NCBI RefSeq assembly: GCF_004322755.1
Contig: NZ_CP036401.1
Location: 2,976,001 to 3,040,000 of the forward strand
Source: Pseudoduganella albidiflava
GTDB lineage: Bacteria > Pseudomonadota > Gammaproteobacteria > Burkholderiales > Burkholderiaceae_D
Reading direction: 5' to 3'
Length of the DNA: 64,000 nt
Positions 26,164 to 34,927 of the stretch are shown here, piece after piece; positions within the stretch are counted from its first letter, which is position 1; every line of letters begins with the position of its first letter. The translations under genes and the position numbers were made by a program. Below the pieces are notes generated by a model, which saw only the letters and a program-made list of their open reading frames with translations, had not been told where the DNA came from and searched no databases.

Positions 26164-27125
26164 TGGAACGGATACTCGTCATCGGCGCCAACGGGCAAAT
26201 CGGCAGCGAACTGGTGGAAGCGTTGTCGCTGAAGCATGGCGCGGACAATGTGTTTGCCACCGATATCTCGCCGAACAACGTGTACGGCGCCGCGCAATAC
26301 CAGGTGCTGAACGTGCTCGACGAAGAAGCGCTGGCGCAGCTGGTCTCGTCGCAGGACATCACGCAGGTCTACCAGCTGGCCGCGATGCTGTCCGCCACCG
26401 GCGAGCAGGCGCCGCTGAAGGCGTGGAAACTCAATATGGATGGCTTGCTGAACATCCTCGAGATTGCCCGTGAACGGGGCGAGATCGGCAAGCCCCTGAA
26501 GGTGTTCTGGCCTTCTTCGATCGCGGCGTTCGGCCCGAACACGCCGCAGGACGCCACGCCGCAGATGGCGGTGATGGATCCGACGTCGATCTACGGCATC
26601 AGCAAGCTGGCCGGCGAGCGCCTGTGCGAGTACTACCACCTGAAATACGGGGTGGACGTGCGCAGCATCCGCTACCCCGGCATCATCAGCTACAAGTCGC
26701 CGCCGGGCGGCGGCACCACCGACTATGCGATCGCGATCTTCCACGCGGCGCTGCGGGGCGAGCGCTACGAGTGCTTCCTCGGCCCGGACACCACGCTGCC
26801 GATGATCTACATGGCCGATGCGATCCGCGCCACGCTCGAACTGATGGACGCGCCGGCGGAGCAGGTGAAGATCCGCTCGTCGTACAACGTGGCCGGCGTG
26901 TCGTTCTCGCCGGAGCAGCTGGCCGCCGCGATCAAGGCCCGGGTGCCGCGTTTCGCGGTCTCCTACAAGCCGGACAGCCGCCAGCAGATCGCCGACACGT
27001 GGCCGCGCAGCCTGGACGACAGCGCGGCGCGGGCCGATTGGGGCTGGCAGGCCCGCATCGGCGTCGACGAGATCGTGCGCGACATGCTGGCGAACATCGA
27101 CGTGAAAGTCAGCCAGGCCGCCTGA
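26163..27125 (+). CDS. tdh: L-threonine 3-dehydrogenase, SDR/epimerase type
   Basis: NAD-dependent enzyme oxidising L-threonine to 2-amino-3-oxobutyrate. The 320-residue protein is of the extended short-chain dehydrogenase type, not the zinc type found in Escherichia coli: Rossmann motif GANGQIG (8-14), Asp34 binding the NAD ribose, and the catalytic Tyr144-x3-Lys148 in YGISK. PGIISYKSPPGGGTTDYA (about 176-193) is typical of this TDH group. It overlaps the kbl stop and ends 44 bp before sdaA. Together they form a threonine-to-glycine route. The SDR-type name rests on sequence look and on the kbl linkage. Confidence 0.9.
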   Translation: MERILVIGANGQIGSELVEALSLKHGADNVFATDISPNNVYGAAQYQVLNVLDEEALAQLVSSQDITQVYQLAAMLSATGEQAPLKAWKLNMDGLLNILEIARERGEIGKPLKVFWPSSIAAFGPNTPQDATPQMAVMDPTSIYGISKLAGERLCEYYHLKYGVDVRSIRYPGIISYKSPPGGGTTDYAIAIFHAALRGERYECFLGPDTTLPMIYMADAIRATLELMDAPAEQVKIRSSYNVAGVSFSPEQLAAAIKARVPRFAVSYKPDSRQQIADTWPRSLDDSAARADWGWQARIGVDEIVRDMLANIDVKVSQAA

Positions 27126-27169
27126 GGCCCGCCACGCCATCTTCACTATTACTATAAAGAGAGACAAGG

Positions 27170-28564
27170 ATGGACATGAGCGTATTCGATCTGTTCAAGA
27201 TCGGCATCGGCCCCTCCAGTTCGCACACGGTGGGGCCGATGGTGGCCGCGCGCCGCTTCCTGCTGGACCATGGGCCGCTGGAGGACGTGACCGGCGTGAC
27301 GGCCGAGCTGTACGGCTCGCTGGCGCTGACCGGCGTGGGCCACGGCACCGATACGGCCGTGATCCTGGGCCTGATGGGTGAAACGCCGCAGGACGTCGAT
27401 CCTGGCCGGGTCGACGAGATGCTGGCGGAGGCGCAGCTGAGCGGCGAACTGACCCTGCTGGGCGTGAAGACGGTGCCCTTCGTGCGCGCCCGCCACCTGG
27501 TCTTCCACAAGACCGAGAACCTGCCGGAACACCCGAATGGCATGCGCTTCACGCTGCACCGCGCCGGCGGCGATACCAGCAAGGTGTATTACTCGGTTGG
27601 CGGGGGCTTCATCCGCGCCGAAGGCGAGGGCGCCGCGCCTGGCAATAAGTCGGGAGAAAACCCGGCGGGCGAGCCGGCGGTGCCCTATCCGTTCGACACG
27701 ATGGCGGACCTGCTGGCGCATGGCGCGCGCACGGCGCTGACCATTCCGCAGATGCTGCGCGCGAACGAACTGGCGCGCATGCCGGCCGAACAGCTCGACG
27801 CGGGCCTGGACCGGATCTGGCAGGTGATGCGCTCGTGCATCGCGCGCGGGCTGGAAACCTCCGGCCAGCTGCCGGGTGGCCTGAACGTGAAGCGCCGCGC
27901 CGCCAAGCTGTGGCAGCAGGCGCAGGGCGCCGACCGCGCCAACGAACTGCCGCACGATGCGCTGAACGGCGTGTCGCTGTACGCGATGGCCGTCAACGAG
28001 GAAAACGCCGCCGGCGGCCGCGTGGTGACGGCGCCCACCAATGGCGCGGCCGGCATCATTCCCGCCGTGCTGAAATACTACGCCGAGGATTGCAAGCCGC
28101 TCGACCCGGTGCGCGGCGTGCGCGAATTCCTGCTGAGCGCCGCGGCGATCGGCATGCTGTGCAAGCGCAATGCCTCGATCTCCGGCGCGGAAATCGGCTG
28201 CCAGGGGGAAGTGGGCGTCGCTTGCGCGATGGCCGCCGCCGGCCTGGTGGCCGCGCTGGGCGGCTCCAACGCGCAGATCGAGAACGCCGCCGAAATCGGC
28301 ATCGAGCACCACCTGGGCATGACCTGCGATCCGATCGGCGGCCTGGTGCAGATCCCCTGCATCGAGCGCAACGGCATGGGCGCCGTGAAGGCCATCACCG
28401 CTGCGTCGCTAGCGCTGAAGGGCGACGGTACCCACTTCGTCAGCCTCGACGAGGTGATCGAGACGATGCGGCAGACCGGCGCGGACATGGGCGCGAAGTA
28501 CAAGGAAACCTCGCTGGGCGGCCTGGCCGTGCACGTGGTGACGGTGAATCACGCGGCCTGCTGA
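27170..28564 (+). CDS. sdaA: L-serine ammonia-lyase (L-serine dehydratase)
   Basis: Iron-sulfur enzyme that deaminates L-serine to pyruvate and ammonia. The 464-residue single chain combines the beta domain (FKIGIGPSSSHTVGPM at 9-24, the serine-binding signature) and the alpha domain with Cys residues in CKRNASISGAEIGCQGE and CDPIGG, which ligate the 4Fe-4S cluster. AGAGACAAGG precedes the ATG; a second Met two codons in is possible. Its place after kbl-tdh suggests that glycine made from threonine enters serine through serine hydroxymethyltransferase (encoded elsewhere) and then pyruvate. Confidence 0.95.
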   Translation: MDMSVFDLFKIGIGPSSSHTVGPMVAARRFLLDHGPLEDVTGVTAELYGSLALTGVGHGTDTAVILGLMGETPQDVDPGRVDEMLAEAQLSGELTLLGVKTVPFVRARHLVFHKTENLPEHPNGMRFTLHRAGGDTSKVYYSVGGGFIRAEGEGAAPGNKSGENPAGEPAVPYPFDTMADLLAHGARTALTIPQMLRANELARMPAEQLDAGLDRIWQVMRSCIARGLETSGQLPGGLNVKRRAAKLWQQAQGADRANELPHDALNGVSLYAMAVNEENAAGGRVVTAPTNGAAGIIPAVLKYYAEDCKPLDPVRGVREFLLSAAAIGMLCKRNASISGAEIGCQGEVGVACAMAAAGLVAALGGSNAQIENAAEIGIEHHLGMTCDPIGGLVQIPCIERNGMGAVKAITAASLALKGDGTHFVSLDEVIETMRQTGADMGAKYKETSLGGLAVHVVTVNHAAC

Positions 28565-28610
28565 TTTTTCTGGCCATTGCAACAGCATAAAATTCGAAAA
28601 GCTGGCAAAT

Positions 28611-28698
28611 TTCGCAAAGAAACTGCGGCCGCACTATAATTGGAGTCCCCATATCGATATGCCTGCAGCTGGCATGCCGGTATGGGAGTTCCTATAAT
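28611..28698 (+). promoter_or_regulatory. Promoter region of thrC with paired TATAAT boxes and a hairpin
   Basis: Two TATAAT boxes lie at 28635-28640 and 28693-28698. The first has TTCGCA 18 bp upstream as -35. Between them is a nested inverted repeat: CCCATA (28648-28653) pairs with TATGGG (28681-28686), with inner arms ATGCC/GGCAT. Transcripts from the first promoter would start with this hairpin, while the second promoter would start after it, giving leaders of about 80 and 20 nt. A regulatory function is inference. Confidence 0.5.
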
Positions 28699-28722
28699 TG
28701 CGCCCAACCGGATTTCAGAACC

Positions 28723-30225
28723 ATGCAATATGTGTCCACCCGCGCCGACGTGTCGGCCGCCGAAGTGTCTTCCCAGCCATCTCCTGCACGTTTTTCAGAC
28801 ATCCTGTTGGGTGGCCTCGCGCCCGATGGCGGCCTGTACCTGCCCAGCGAATACCCGCAAGTAACCGGTGCCGAGCTCGATGCGTGGCGCAAGCTGCCGT
28901 ATGCCGATCTCGCCTTTGCGATCCTCTCCAAGTTCGCCACCGACATTCCGGAAGCGGACCTGAAGGCGCTGGCGCAGAAGACCTATACGGCCGACGTGTA
29001 CCGCAATGCGCGCGAGGGCGAGAACGCGGCGGACATCACGCCGCTGCGCGTGCTGGAAGAAGCCGACGGCAAGAAGCTGGTGCTGCAGGCACTGTCCAAC
29101 GGGCCCACGCTGGCCTTCAAGGACATGGCGATGCAATTGCTCGGCAACCTGTTCGAGTATGCGCTGGCCAAACAGGATGCGCAGCTGAACATCTTCGGCG
29201 CCACCTCGGGCGACACCGGCAGCGCCGCCGAATACGCGATGCGCGGCAAGCGCGGCATCCGCGTGTTCATGCTGTCGCCGCACAAGAAGATGAGCGCATT
29301 CCAGACGGCGCAGATGTTCAGCCTGCAGGACCCGAACATCCTGAATATCGCCGTCGAGGGCGTGTTCGACGATTGCCAGGACATGGTCAAGGCCGTGTCG
29401 AACGACCTGGAGTTCAAGGCGCGCTACAAGATCGGCACCGTCAACTCGATCAACTGGGCCCGCGTGGTCGCGCAGGTGGTCTACTACTTCCGCGGCTACC
29501 TGGCCGCGACCACGTCGAACGACCAGAAAGTGTCGTTCACGGTCCCGTCGGGGAACTTCGGCAATATCTGCGCGGGCCACATCGCCCGCATGATGGGCCT
29601 GCCGATCGACAAGCTGGTGGTGGCCACCAACGAGAACGACGTGCTCGACGAATTTTTCAGGACCGGGATCTACCGCGTGCGCAAGTCGGCCGAGACGTAC
29701 CACACCAGCAGCCCGTCGATGGACATCAGCAAGGCCTCGAACTTCGAGCGCTTCGTCTACGACCTGGTGGGCCGCGATCCGGCGCGCGTCAAGGCGCTGT
29801 TCACGAAGGTGGAAAGCGATGGCGGCTTCGATCTTTCCGGCGGGCCGGGCAGCGACGGCGACGAATTCTCCAAGGTCGCGCAGTACGGCTTCAAGTCCGG
29901 CAAGTCGACCCATGCGGACCGCCTGCAGACGATCCGCGACGTGGCCGACGACTACGGCATCGTCATCGATACCCATACCGCGGACGGCATCAAGGTGGCC
30001 AGGGAGCACCTGGAACCGGGCGTGCCGATGATCGTGCTGGAAACCGCGCTGGCGGCGAAATTCAACGAAACGATCCTGGAAGCGCTGGGTGAGGATGCCG
30101 AGCGTCCGGCCGGCTTCGAGGATATCGAGTCGCTGCCGCAAAAGTACACGGTGATGCCGCCCGACGTCGACAAGATGAAGGCATACATCGCCGCCAACGT
30201 CGACGCCGCCGGCACGGCCCTGTGA
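28723..30225 (+). CDS. thrC: Threonine synthase
   Basis: PLP enzyme converting O-phospho-L-homoserine to L-threonine, the last step of threonine synthesis. The 500-residue length is that of the long (class II) bacterial form. Seen: an N-terminal GGLAPDGGLYLP (30-41), the PLP lysine Lys133 in GPTLAFKDMA, the phosphate loop TSGDTGSAA, and PSGNFGN. No ribosome binding site stands out before the ATG, which follows the second TATAAT closely. It is followed by moeA after 1 bp. In many betaproteobacteria hom precedes thrC; here it does not. Confidence 0.95.
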   Translation: MQYVSTRADVSAAEVSSQPSPARFSDILLGGLAPDGGLYLPSEYPQVTGAELDAWRKLPYADLAFAILSKFATDIPEADLKALAQKTYTADVYRNAREGENAADITPLRVLEEADGKKLVLQALSNGPTLAFKDMAMQLLGNLFEYALAKQDAQLNIFGATSGDTGSAAEYAMRGKRGIRVFMLSPHKKMSAFQTAQMFSLQDPNILNIAVEGVFDDCQDMVKAVSNDLEFKARYKIGTVNSINWARVVAQVVYYFRGYLAATTSNDQKVSFTVPSGNFGNICAGHIARMMGLPIDKLVVATNENDVLDEFFRTGIYRVRKSAETYHTSSPSMDISKASNFERFVYDLVGRDPARVKALFTKVESDGGFDLSGGPGSDGDEFSKVAQYGFKSGKSTHADRLQTIRDVADDYGIVIDTHTADGIKVAREHLEPGVPMIVLETALAAKFNETILEALGEDAERPAGFEDIESLPQKYTVMPPDVDKMKAYIAANVDAAGTAL

Positions 30226-30226
30226 C

Positions 30227-31453
30227 ATGACGGGCGCGCGCAAGCCGATGCTGTCGCGCCAGCAGGCGCTGGACTTCCTGCTGGCGGCCTGCCGCCCCGT
30301 GGCGGAGATCGAGACGGTGCCCACGCTGGAGGCCAACGACCGCGTGCTGGGCGCCGACTGCGTGTCGAGCCTCGACGTGCCGGCGCGCGACAACACGCAG
30401 ATGGATGGCTATGCGGTGCGCGCCGCCGACTGCGCGGGCGGCTCCGCCACGCTGCCGATCACTTTACCCATCTCGCAGCGCATTCCCGCCGGCCATGTGG
30501 GCGAGCCGCTGCAGCCCGGCACGGCCGCCCGCATCTTCACCGGCGCATTCATCCCGGAAGGGGCCGATGCGGTGGTGATGCAGGAGCAGTGCGAGGCGCA
30601 GGGCGACACCGTCACGATTCGCCATGCGCCCAAGTCCGGCGAATGGGTCCGCCGCGCGGGCGAGGATATCCGCAACGGCAGCGTGATCCTGCCGGCCGGT
30701 ACGCGGATGCGCAGCCAGGAACTGGGACTGGCCGCCTCGATCGGGCTGGCCAGCCTGCCGCTGTTGCGCCGCGTGCGCGTGGCCGTGTTCTTCACCGGCG
30801 ACGAGCTGACCATGCCTGGCGAGCCGCTGGCGCCGGGCGGCATCTACAACTCGAACCGGTTCACCTTGCGCGCGCTGCTGGAAAACCTGGGCTGCGACGT
30901 GACCGATTTCGGCATCGTGCCGGACAGCCTGGACGCCACCCGCGCCGTGCTGCGCCAGGCCGCCGCGGGCAGCGACCTGATCATCACGTCCGGCGGGGTG
31001 TCGGTCGGCGAGGAAGACCATGTGAAGCCGGCCGTGGAAGCGGAAGGCAAGCTGGCCATGTGGCAGATCGCCATCAAGCCGGGCAAGCCGCTGGCGTTCG
31101 GCGAAGTGGCCGATGCCTTCTTCATCGGCTTGCCGGGCAATCCGGTTTCGAGCTTCGTGACGTTCCTGCTGTTCGTGCGGCCATTCCTGCTGAAGCTGCA
31201 GGGCGTGAACGCGGGCAGCGAGCCGCGCGTGTTCCCGCTGCGCGCGGACTTCGACTGGAAAGGCGACCGCCGCAACGAGTTCCTGCGCGCGCGCATCAAT
31301 GCCCACGGCGGCCTGGACCTGTTCCCCAACCAGGGCTCGGGCGTGCTGACCTCCACCGTGTGGGGCGATGGCCTGATCGACAACCCGGCCGACCAGCCGA
31401 TCAGCGCCGGCGACACCGTGCGCTTCATTCCCTTTACCGAACTGCTGTACTGA
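30227..31453 (+). CDS. moeA: Molybdopterin molybdotransferase
   Basis: Inserts molybdenum into adenylylated molybdopterin to complete the molybdenum cofactor. The 408-residue protein has the domain order of MoeA: DNTQMDGYAVR (about 57-67) in the first domain, GEDIRNGSVILPAG in the beta-rich part, TSGGVSVGEEDHVK (about 257-270) in the MogA-like domain, and PGNPVSSFVTF after it. It starts 1 bp after the thrC stop and ends 1 bp before moaD, so the genes are one transcription unit. The paralogue name glp would fit equally well. Confidence 0.93.
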   Translation: MTGARKPMLSRQQALDFLLAACRPVAEIETVPTLEANDRVLGADCVSSLDVPARDNTQMDGYAVRAADCAGGSATLPITLPISQRIPAGHVGEPLQPGTAARIFTGAFIPEGADAVVMQEQCEAQGDTVTIRHAPKSGEWVRRAGEDIRNGSVILPAGTRMRSQELGLAASIGLASLPLLRRVRVAVFFTGDELTMPGEPLAPGGIYNSNRFTLRALLENLGCDVTDFGIVPDSLDATRAVLRQAAAGSDLIITSGGVSVGEEDHVKPAVEAEGKLAMWQIAIKPGKPLAFGEVADAFFIGLPGNPVSSFVTFLLFVRPFLLKLQGVNAGSEPRVFPLRADFDWKGDRRNEFLRARINAHGGLDLFPNQGSGVLTSTVWGDGLIDNPADQPISAGDTVRFIPFTELLY

Positions 31454-31454
31454 T

Positions 31455-31712
31455 ATGCGAATCAACCTGAAGTTTTTTGCCAGTGTCCGTGAAAAGCTGG
31501 GCAGCGGCGGCGAGACCATCGAGGTGCCGGCCGATGTCGGCACGGTGGGCGCGTTGCGCGACCTGCTGGTCGCCCGGGGCGGCGTGTGGGCCGAGGCGCT
31601 GGGCGAAGGGCGCGCGTTGCGCATGGCATGCAACCAGCGCATGTGCGACGGCGCCGAAGCGCTGAGCGAGAACGCCGAGGTGGCGTTCTTCCCGCCGGTA
31701 ACGGGCGGCTGA
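31455..31712 (+). CDS. moaD: Molybdopterin synthase sulfur carrier subunit
   Basis: An 85-residue ubiquitin-like protein ending in the diagnostic Gly-Gly (PPVTGG), whose C-terminus is thiocarboxylated and donates sulfur in molybdopterin formation. It begins with MRINLKFFASVREKLG, typical of MoaD. The usual partner moaE is not found downstream; the next gene is a convergent membrane protein, so moaE must be elsewhere. Confidence 0.92.
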   Translation: MRINLKFFASVREKLGSGGETIEVPADVGTVGALRDLLVARGGVWAEALGEGRALRMACNQRMCDGAEALSENAEVAFFPPVTGG

Positions 31713-31764
31713 GTATATACCAGCGGCCTGCCGCTACGCGTTCTACCCCTCGCTTCCTTCTCGT

Positions 31765-32022
31765 CTATTTCTTCTTCCGGCGTGGTGCCTGCGCCGCGGC
31801 GGGCTTCGGCGGCACCGCGTCGCATGCCGCGCAGGCCAGCGCCTTGCGGTAGCGGTTCCACGCGGCGCCCGTGAAGATCGCGGCGGCCACCGCGGCCCAG
31901 ATGGCGGCGCTGGCGATGTCCGCCGGCGCCGTGGTGCCCTTGGCCCATTCCACCGCCGCCAGGAAGGCGAACAGCGGCACGGCCGCGAGCAGGTAGCGTT
32001 TGATCCAGAAAAGCGGGCCCAT
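31765..32022 (-). CDS. Small membrane protein, 85 residues
   Basis: Two hydrophobic segments (about 9-26 and 38-54) separated by a short polar loop, a pair of cysteines (ACAACDA, about 64-70) and a Lys/Arg-rich end with APRRKKK. GGAG precedes the ATG at good spacing. The positive tail suggests a cytoplasmic C-terminus. It converges with moaD and is divergent from the flavoprotein gene. No function recognised; the CxxC pair could be a redox or metal site, but there is too little sequence to say. Confidence 0.6.
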   Translation of the reverse strand: MGPLFWIKRYLLAAVPLFAFLAAVEWAKGTTAPADIASAAIWAAVAAAIFTGAAWNRYRKALACAACDAVPPKPAAAQAPRRKKK

Positions 32023-32103
32023 GGCGTCTCCAGCGGTGATTTTCCTTGCGAGGCCACCAGTATGCCGGGGCGGGGCGCGTTTTGCACTACAATCTCGCTC
32101 CTC

Positions 32104-33360
32104 ATGATGACCCCTGCATCCCCCGACACTTCCCGCCCGCGCGTGGCGATCGTCGGCGGCGGACCGGCCGGCCTGATGGCCGCCGAAACGCTGTCGCGCA
32201 CCGGCGCGTTCGACGTCCACCTGTACGACGCGATGCCGTCCGTCGGCCGCAAGTTCCTGCTGGCCGGCCGCGGCGGCATGAACATCACCCACGCCGAACC
32301 CTACGAACGATTCGTGACGCGCTATGGCGCCCGCGCCGCGGCGCTGCGGCCGATGCTGGACGCGTTCGGCCCCGATGCCGTGCGCGACTGGGTGCACGGC
32401 CTGGGCATCGACACCTTCGTCGGCACCTCCGGCCGCGTGTTCCCGACCGAGATGAAGGCCGCGCCGCTGCTGCGCGCATGGCTGCACCGCCTGCGCGAGG
32501 CGGGCGTGCATTTCCACCAGCGCCATCGCTGGACCGGATGGGCGGATCACGCGCTCCGCTTCGATACGCCCGCCGGAGAATTGCTCGCGCGGGCCGATGC
32601 CACGGTGCTTGCCCTGGGCGGCGCCAGCTGGGCGCGGCTGGGCTCCGATGGCGCATGGCTGCCGCTGCTGGCCGCGCGCGGCATCGAGGTGGCGCCGCTG
32701 CGGCCCTCCAATTGCGGTTTCGACGTGGACTGGAGCCCGCTGTTCTCGGAACGGTATGCCGGCCAGCCGCTCACCACGGTCGCCGCGTCATGGACGGACG
32801 GGAACGGGCAGCCCGTCCGCAAGCAGGGCCAGTTCGTCGTCACGGCGACGGGCGTCGAGGGTAGCCTCATCTATGCGTTGTCGGCGCCCGTGCGCGACCA
32901 GATGACATTGCACGGCAGCGCTGTCGTCGAGCTGGACTTGCTGCCGGATTTGCCGGCCGACCGCGTGCTGGCCGAAGTGGCGCGGCCGCGCGGCTCGCGC
33001 TCGATGTCCAGCCACCTGCAGGGGCGGCTGGGCATCAAGGGTGTGAAGGCGGGGCTGCTGCACGAATGCCTGGGCAAGGAGCAGTTCGCCGATCCCGTGG
33101 CGCTGGCCCGTGCCTTGAAAGCCTTGCCGCTGACGCTGCGCGCGCCGCGCCCGATCGACGAAGCCATCAGCAGTGCCGGCGGCGTGGCGTTCGAGGCGCT
33201 GGAGGGCACCATGGTGCGCGCCTTGCCGGGCGTGTTCGTGGCCGGCGAGATGGTCGATTGGGAGGCCCCGACCGGCGGCTATCTGTTGACGGCGTGTCTC
33301 GCCGCTGGCGTGGCCGTGGGCCGCGATGTGGCAGCCTGGCTTGGACGTCGCGGCGCTTGA
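32104..33360 (+). CDS. TIGR03862/HI0933-family flavoprotein
   Basis: A 418-residue FAD-binding protein. The Rossmann signature VAIVGGGPAGLMAAE lies at about 14-28, followed by GRKFLLAGRGGMNITH (about 47-62), a strong signature of the HI0933/YhiN flavoprotein family, and the C-terminal FAD-binding stretch GVFVAGEMVDWEAPTGGYLL. Members are predicted NAD(P)/FAD oxidoreductases without an assigned reaction. Two adjacent ATGs can start it; a longer frame upstream has no support. It converges with tssK with only 15 bp between the stops. Confidence 0.85.
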   Translation: MMTPASPDTSRPRVAIVGGGPAGLMAAETLSRTGAFDVHLYDAMPSVGRKFLLAGRGGMNITHAEPYERFVTRYGARAAALRPMLDAFGPDAVRDWVHGLGIDTFVGTSGRVFPTEMKAAPLLRAWLHRLREAGVHFHQRHRWTGWADHALRFDTPAGELLARADATVLALGGASWARLGSDGAWLPLLAARGIEVAPLRPSNCGFDVDWSPLFSERYAGQPLTTVAASWTDGNGQPVRKQGQFVVTATGVEGSLIYALSAPVRDQMTLHGSAVVELDLLPDLPADRVLAEVARPRGSRSMSSHLQGRLGIKGVKAGLLHECLGKEQFADPVALARALKALPLTLRAPRPIDEAISSAGGVAFEALEGTMVRALPGVFVAGEMVDWEAPTGGYLLTACLAAGVAVGRDVAAWLGRRGA

Positions 33361-33375
33361 CGCCATCCGGCGCGA

Positions 33376-34743
33376 TTACTTTGTCAAGGTGAACAACTCA
33401 AGTTTCAAGTCCTGCAAGGTGGTTGGCGCGTATACTGCCAGCGCCTGTGCTTTCATGATCGATTCGTATCGCTCGCCCCGATTTTCGATCGAAAAATAAT
33501 AGGTGTTTGGCCGGACCGGGACTTCCATCGGTACTTGTGGCATGTGCACCAGCGGTACGCCGGACAGCGCGCTGCGGACCAGCTGCTCCGCCTCGTATGG
33601 GGAACCGATTTTCACTTGCCGGGGCACTTCCGCCACGAGGTTCAGCGCGGGCATGTTCGCATTCACGGCGAGGTACAGGCGGCCCTGTGCGTCGACAACG
33701 GTGGGGTCCAGCTGGGCAATATGGTATGGGCTGGTTTCGCTCTTGCGTGTCAATGCGATCGGCACATATTTCGATGAAACGACGGTATCCAGCAGTTCCC
33801 AGATGATGTCGGCCAGTATGCGGAACGATTCCGTCGGCATCTCGTGCTGGTACCTGGGCAGATCGGCGATGGAGAATTTGCGCGAAAATGCCATCAGTCC
33901 ACCCGCCAGTGCCAGCAGCATGCCGAACAGCTCCGCGGGATGTGTATGTGCCGAGCAAGTGCCATGACTGAGTCCGGTGCTTGCAGTCGTGATGGTGCTG
34001 AGCATCCAGAACGACGAAACGTCACCCACGTGCGCCTTCACGGCGCTGCCGTTGGGCTGGTGCTGCATGCCATATAGCGCATCGGCTTTCGCACTCATCT
34101 TCGCGAGAAGGCTGCTCATCAGATTCTGCAAGGCAGGTGCTCCTTCGATGGAGAGCGCGGGGGGAATGAAGCGCGGATCGATCTCGAAGGCGCCGTCGGC
34201 CTTGCGGCGGATTTTCACGACGGGAATGCACTCGTACGCTTCGCTGACCTCATGCTCCGGCAGCAGGCGCAGCGACTTTTTCAGGTAGCGGACTTTGCTG
34301 ACGAGGGCATCCGTGAAGAGATCCAGGGTCGGCAATTCAAGTTGGGCAAATCTTGCGGTGCTGTGGGGGACGGCGGCTCCAGGTACATCCGCCCGCGCCA
34401 CATTGCCACCGCGTGAATTCAGAGCGGGCAGCGCTGCGTAATACACAAAGCTGGATACGTCGGCCGGCAATTCGGCCAGGTCGACGGTGAGCGGTAACGG
34501 ATCCGAGTAAGGCGCCTGATAGATTTCGCCGTCCTTGAAGACGAGCGTGAGGGATTCAGCGCGCAGTTTTCCTCGCTCGACATCTTCTATCCCCCATCGC
34601 GCAGTTTGCACACCCCATGCATTCGGGTTAAGTGCATTCACGATGTGCTTCAGACGACCTTCATGATAGCGGTCCAGTTGCTGGAGGTGTTGCGCATCGA
34701 GTGCGAGACCTTCGGACCAGAGAATCTTGGATGGCAAGCTCAT
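33376..34743 (-). CDS. tssK: Type VI secretion baseplate protein TssK
   Basis: Trimeric adaptor that joins the T6SS baseplate wedge (TssE, TssF, TssG) to the membrane complex. The 455-residue length is standard. The N-terminal signature KILWSEGLALDAQHLQQLDRY (given in part: WSEGLALDAQHLQ) and the segment PTESFRILADIIWELLDTV are characteristic of TssK. It is divergent from tssF-tssG across a 184-bp gap that must hold both promoters. No other structural T6SS gene follows it; a convergent housekeeping gene is next, so the island is incomplete here. Confidence 0.92.
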   Translation of the reverse strand: MSLPSKILWSEGLALDAQHLQQLDRYHEGRLKHIVNALNPNAWGVQTARWGIEDVERGKLRAESLTLVFKDGEIYQAPYSDPLPLTVDLAELPADVSSFVYYAALPALNSRGGNVARADVPGAAVPHSTARFAQLELPTLDLFTDALVSKVRYLKKSLRLLPEHEVSEAYECIPVVKIRRKADGAFEIDPRFIPPALSIEGAPALQNLMSSLLAKMSAKADALYGMQHQPNGSAVKAHVGDVSSFWMLSTITTASTGLSHGTCSAHTHPAELFGMLLALAGGLMAFSRKFSIADLPRYQHEMPTESFRILADIIWELLDTVVSSKYVPIALTRKSETSPYHIAQLDPTVVDAQGRLYLAVNANMPALNLVAEVPRQVKIGSPYEAEQLVRSALSGVPLVHMPQVPMEVPVRPNTYYFSIENRGERYESIMKAQALAVYAPTTLQDLKLELFTLTK

Positions 34744-34927
34744 GTTTTTCCCCAGGAAATGTGAACGGGCAGTATGGATTTCTCTTCAGAAAATCATTTG
34801 ACGCTTCTCAAATCTGCGATGCCTGTCACGTACGCGCCTCATAGTGGTATGGCTTGCGCAAGCTCAAGTTGGCATCAGGCAATTTGTCGATACTAGCCTT
34901 CCGGCAAGATGTTGCGGAGAGGATCGA

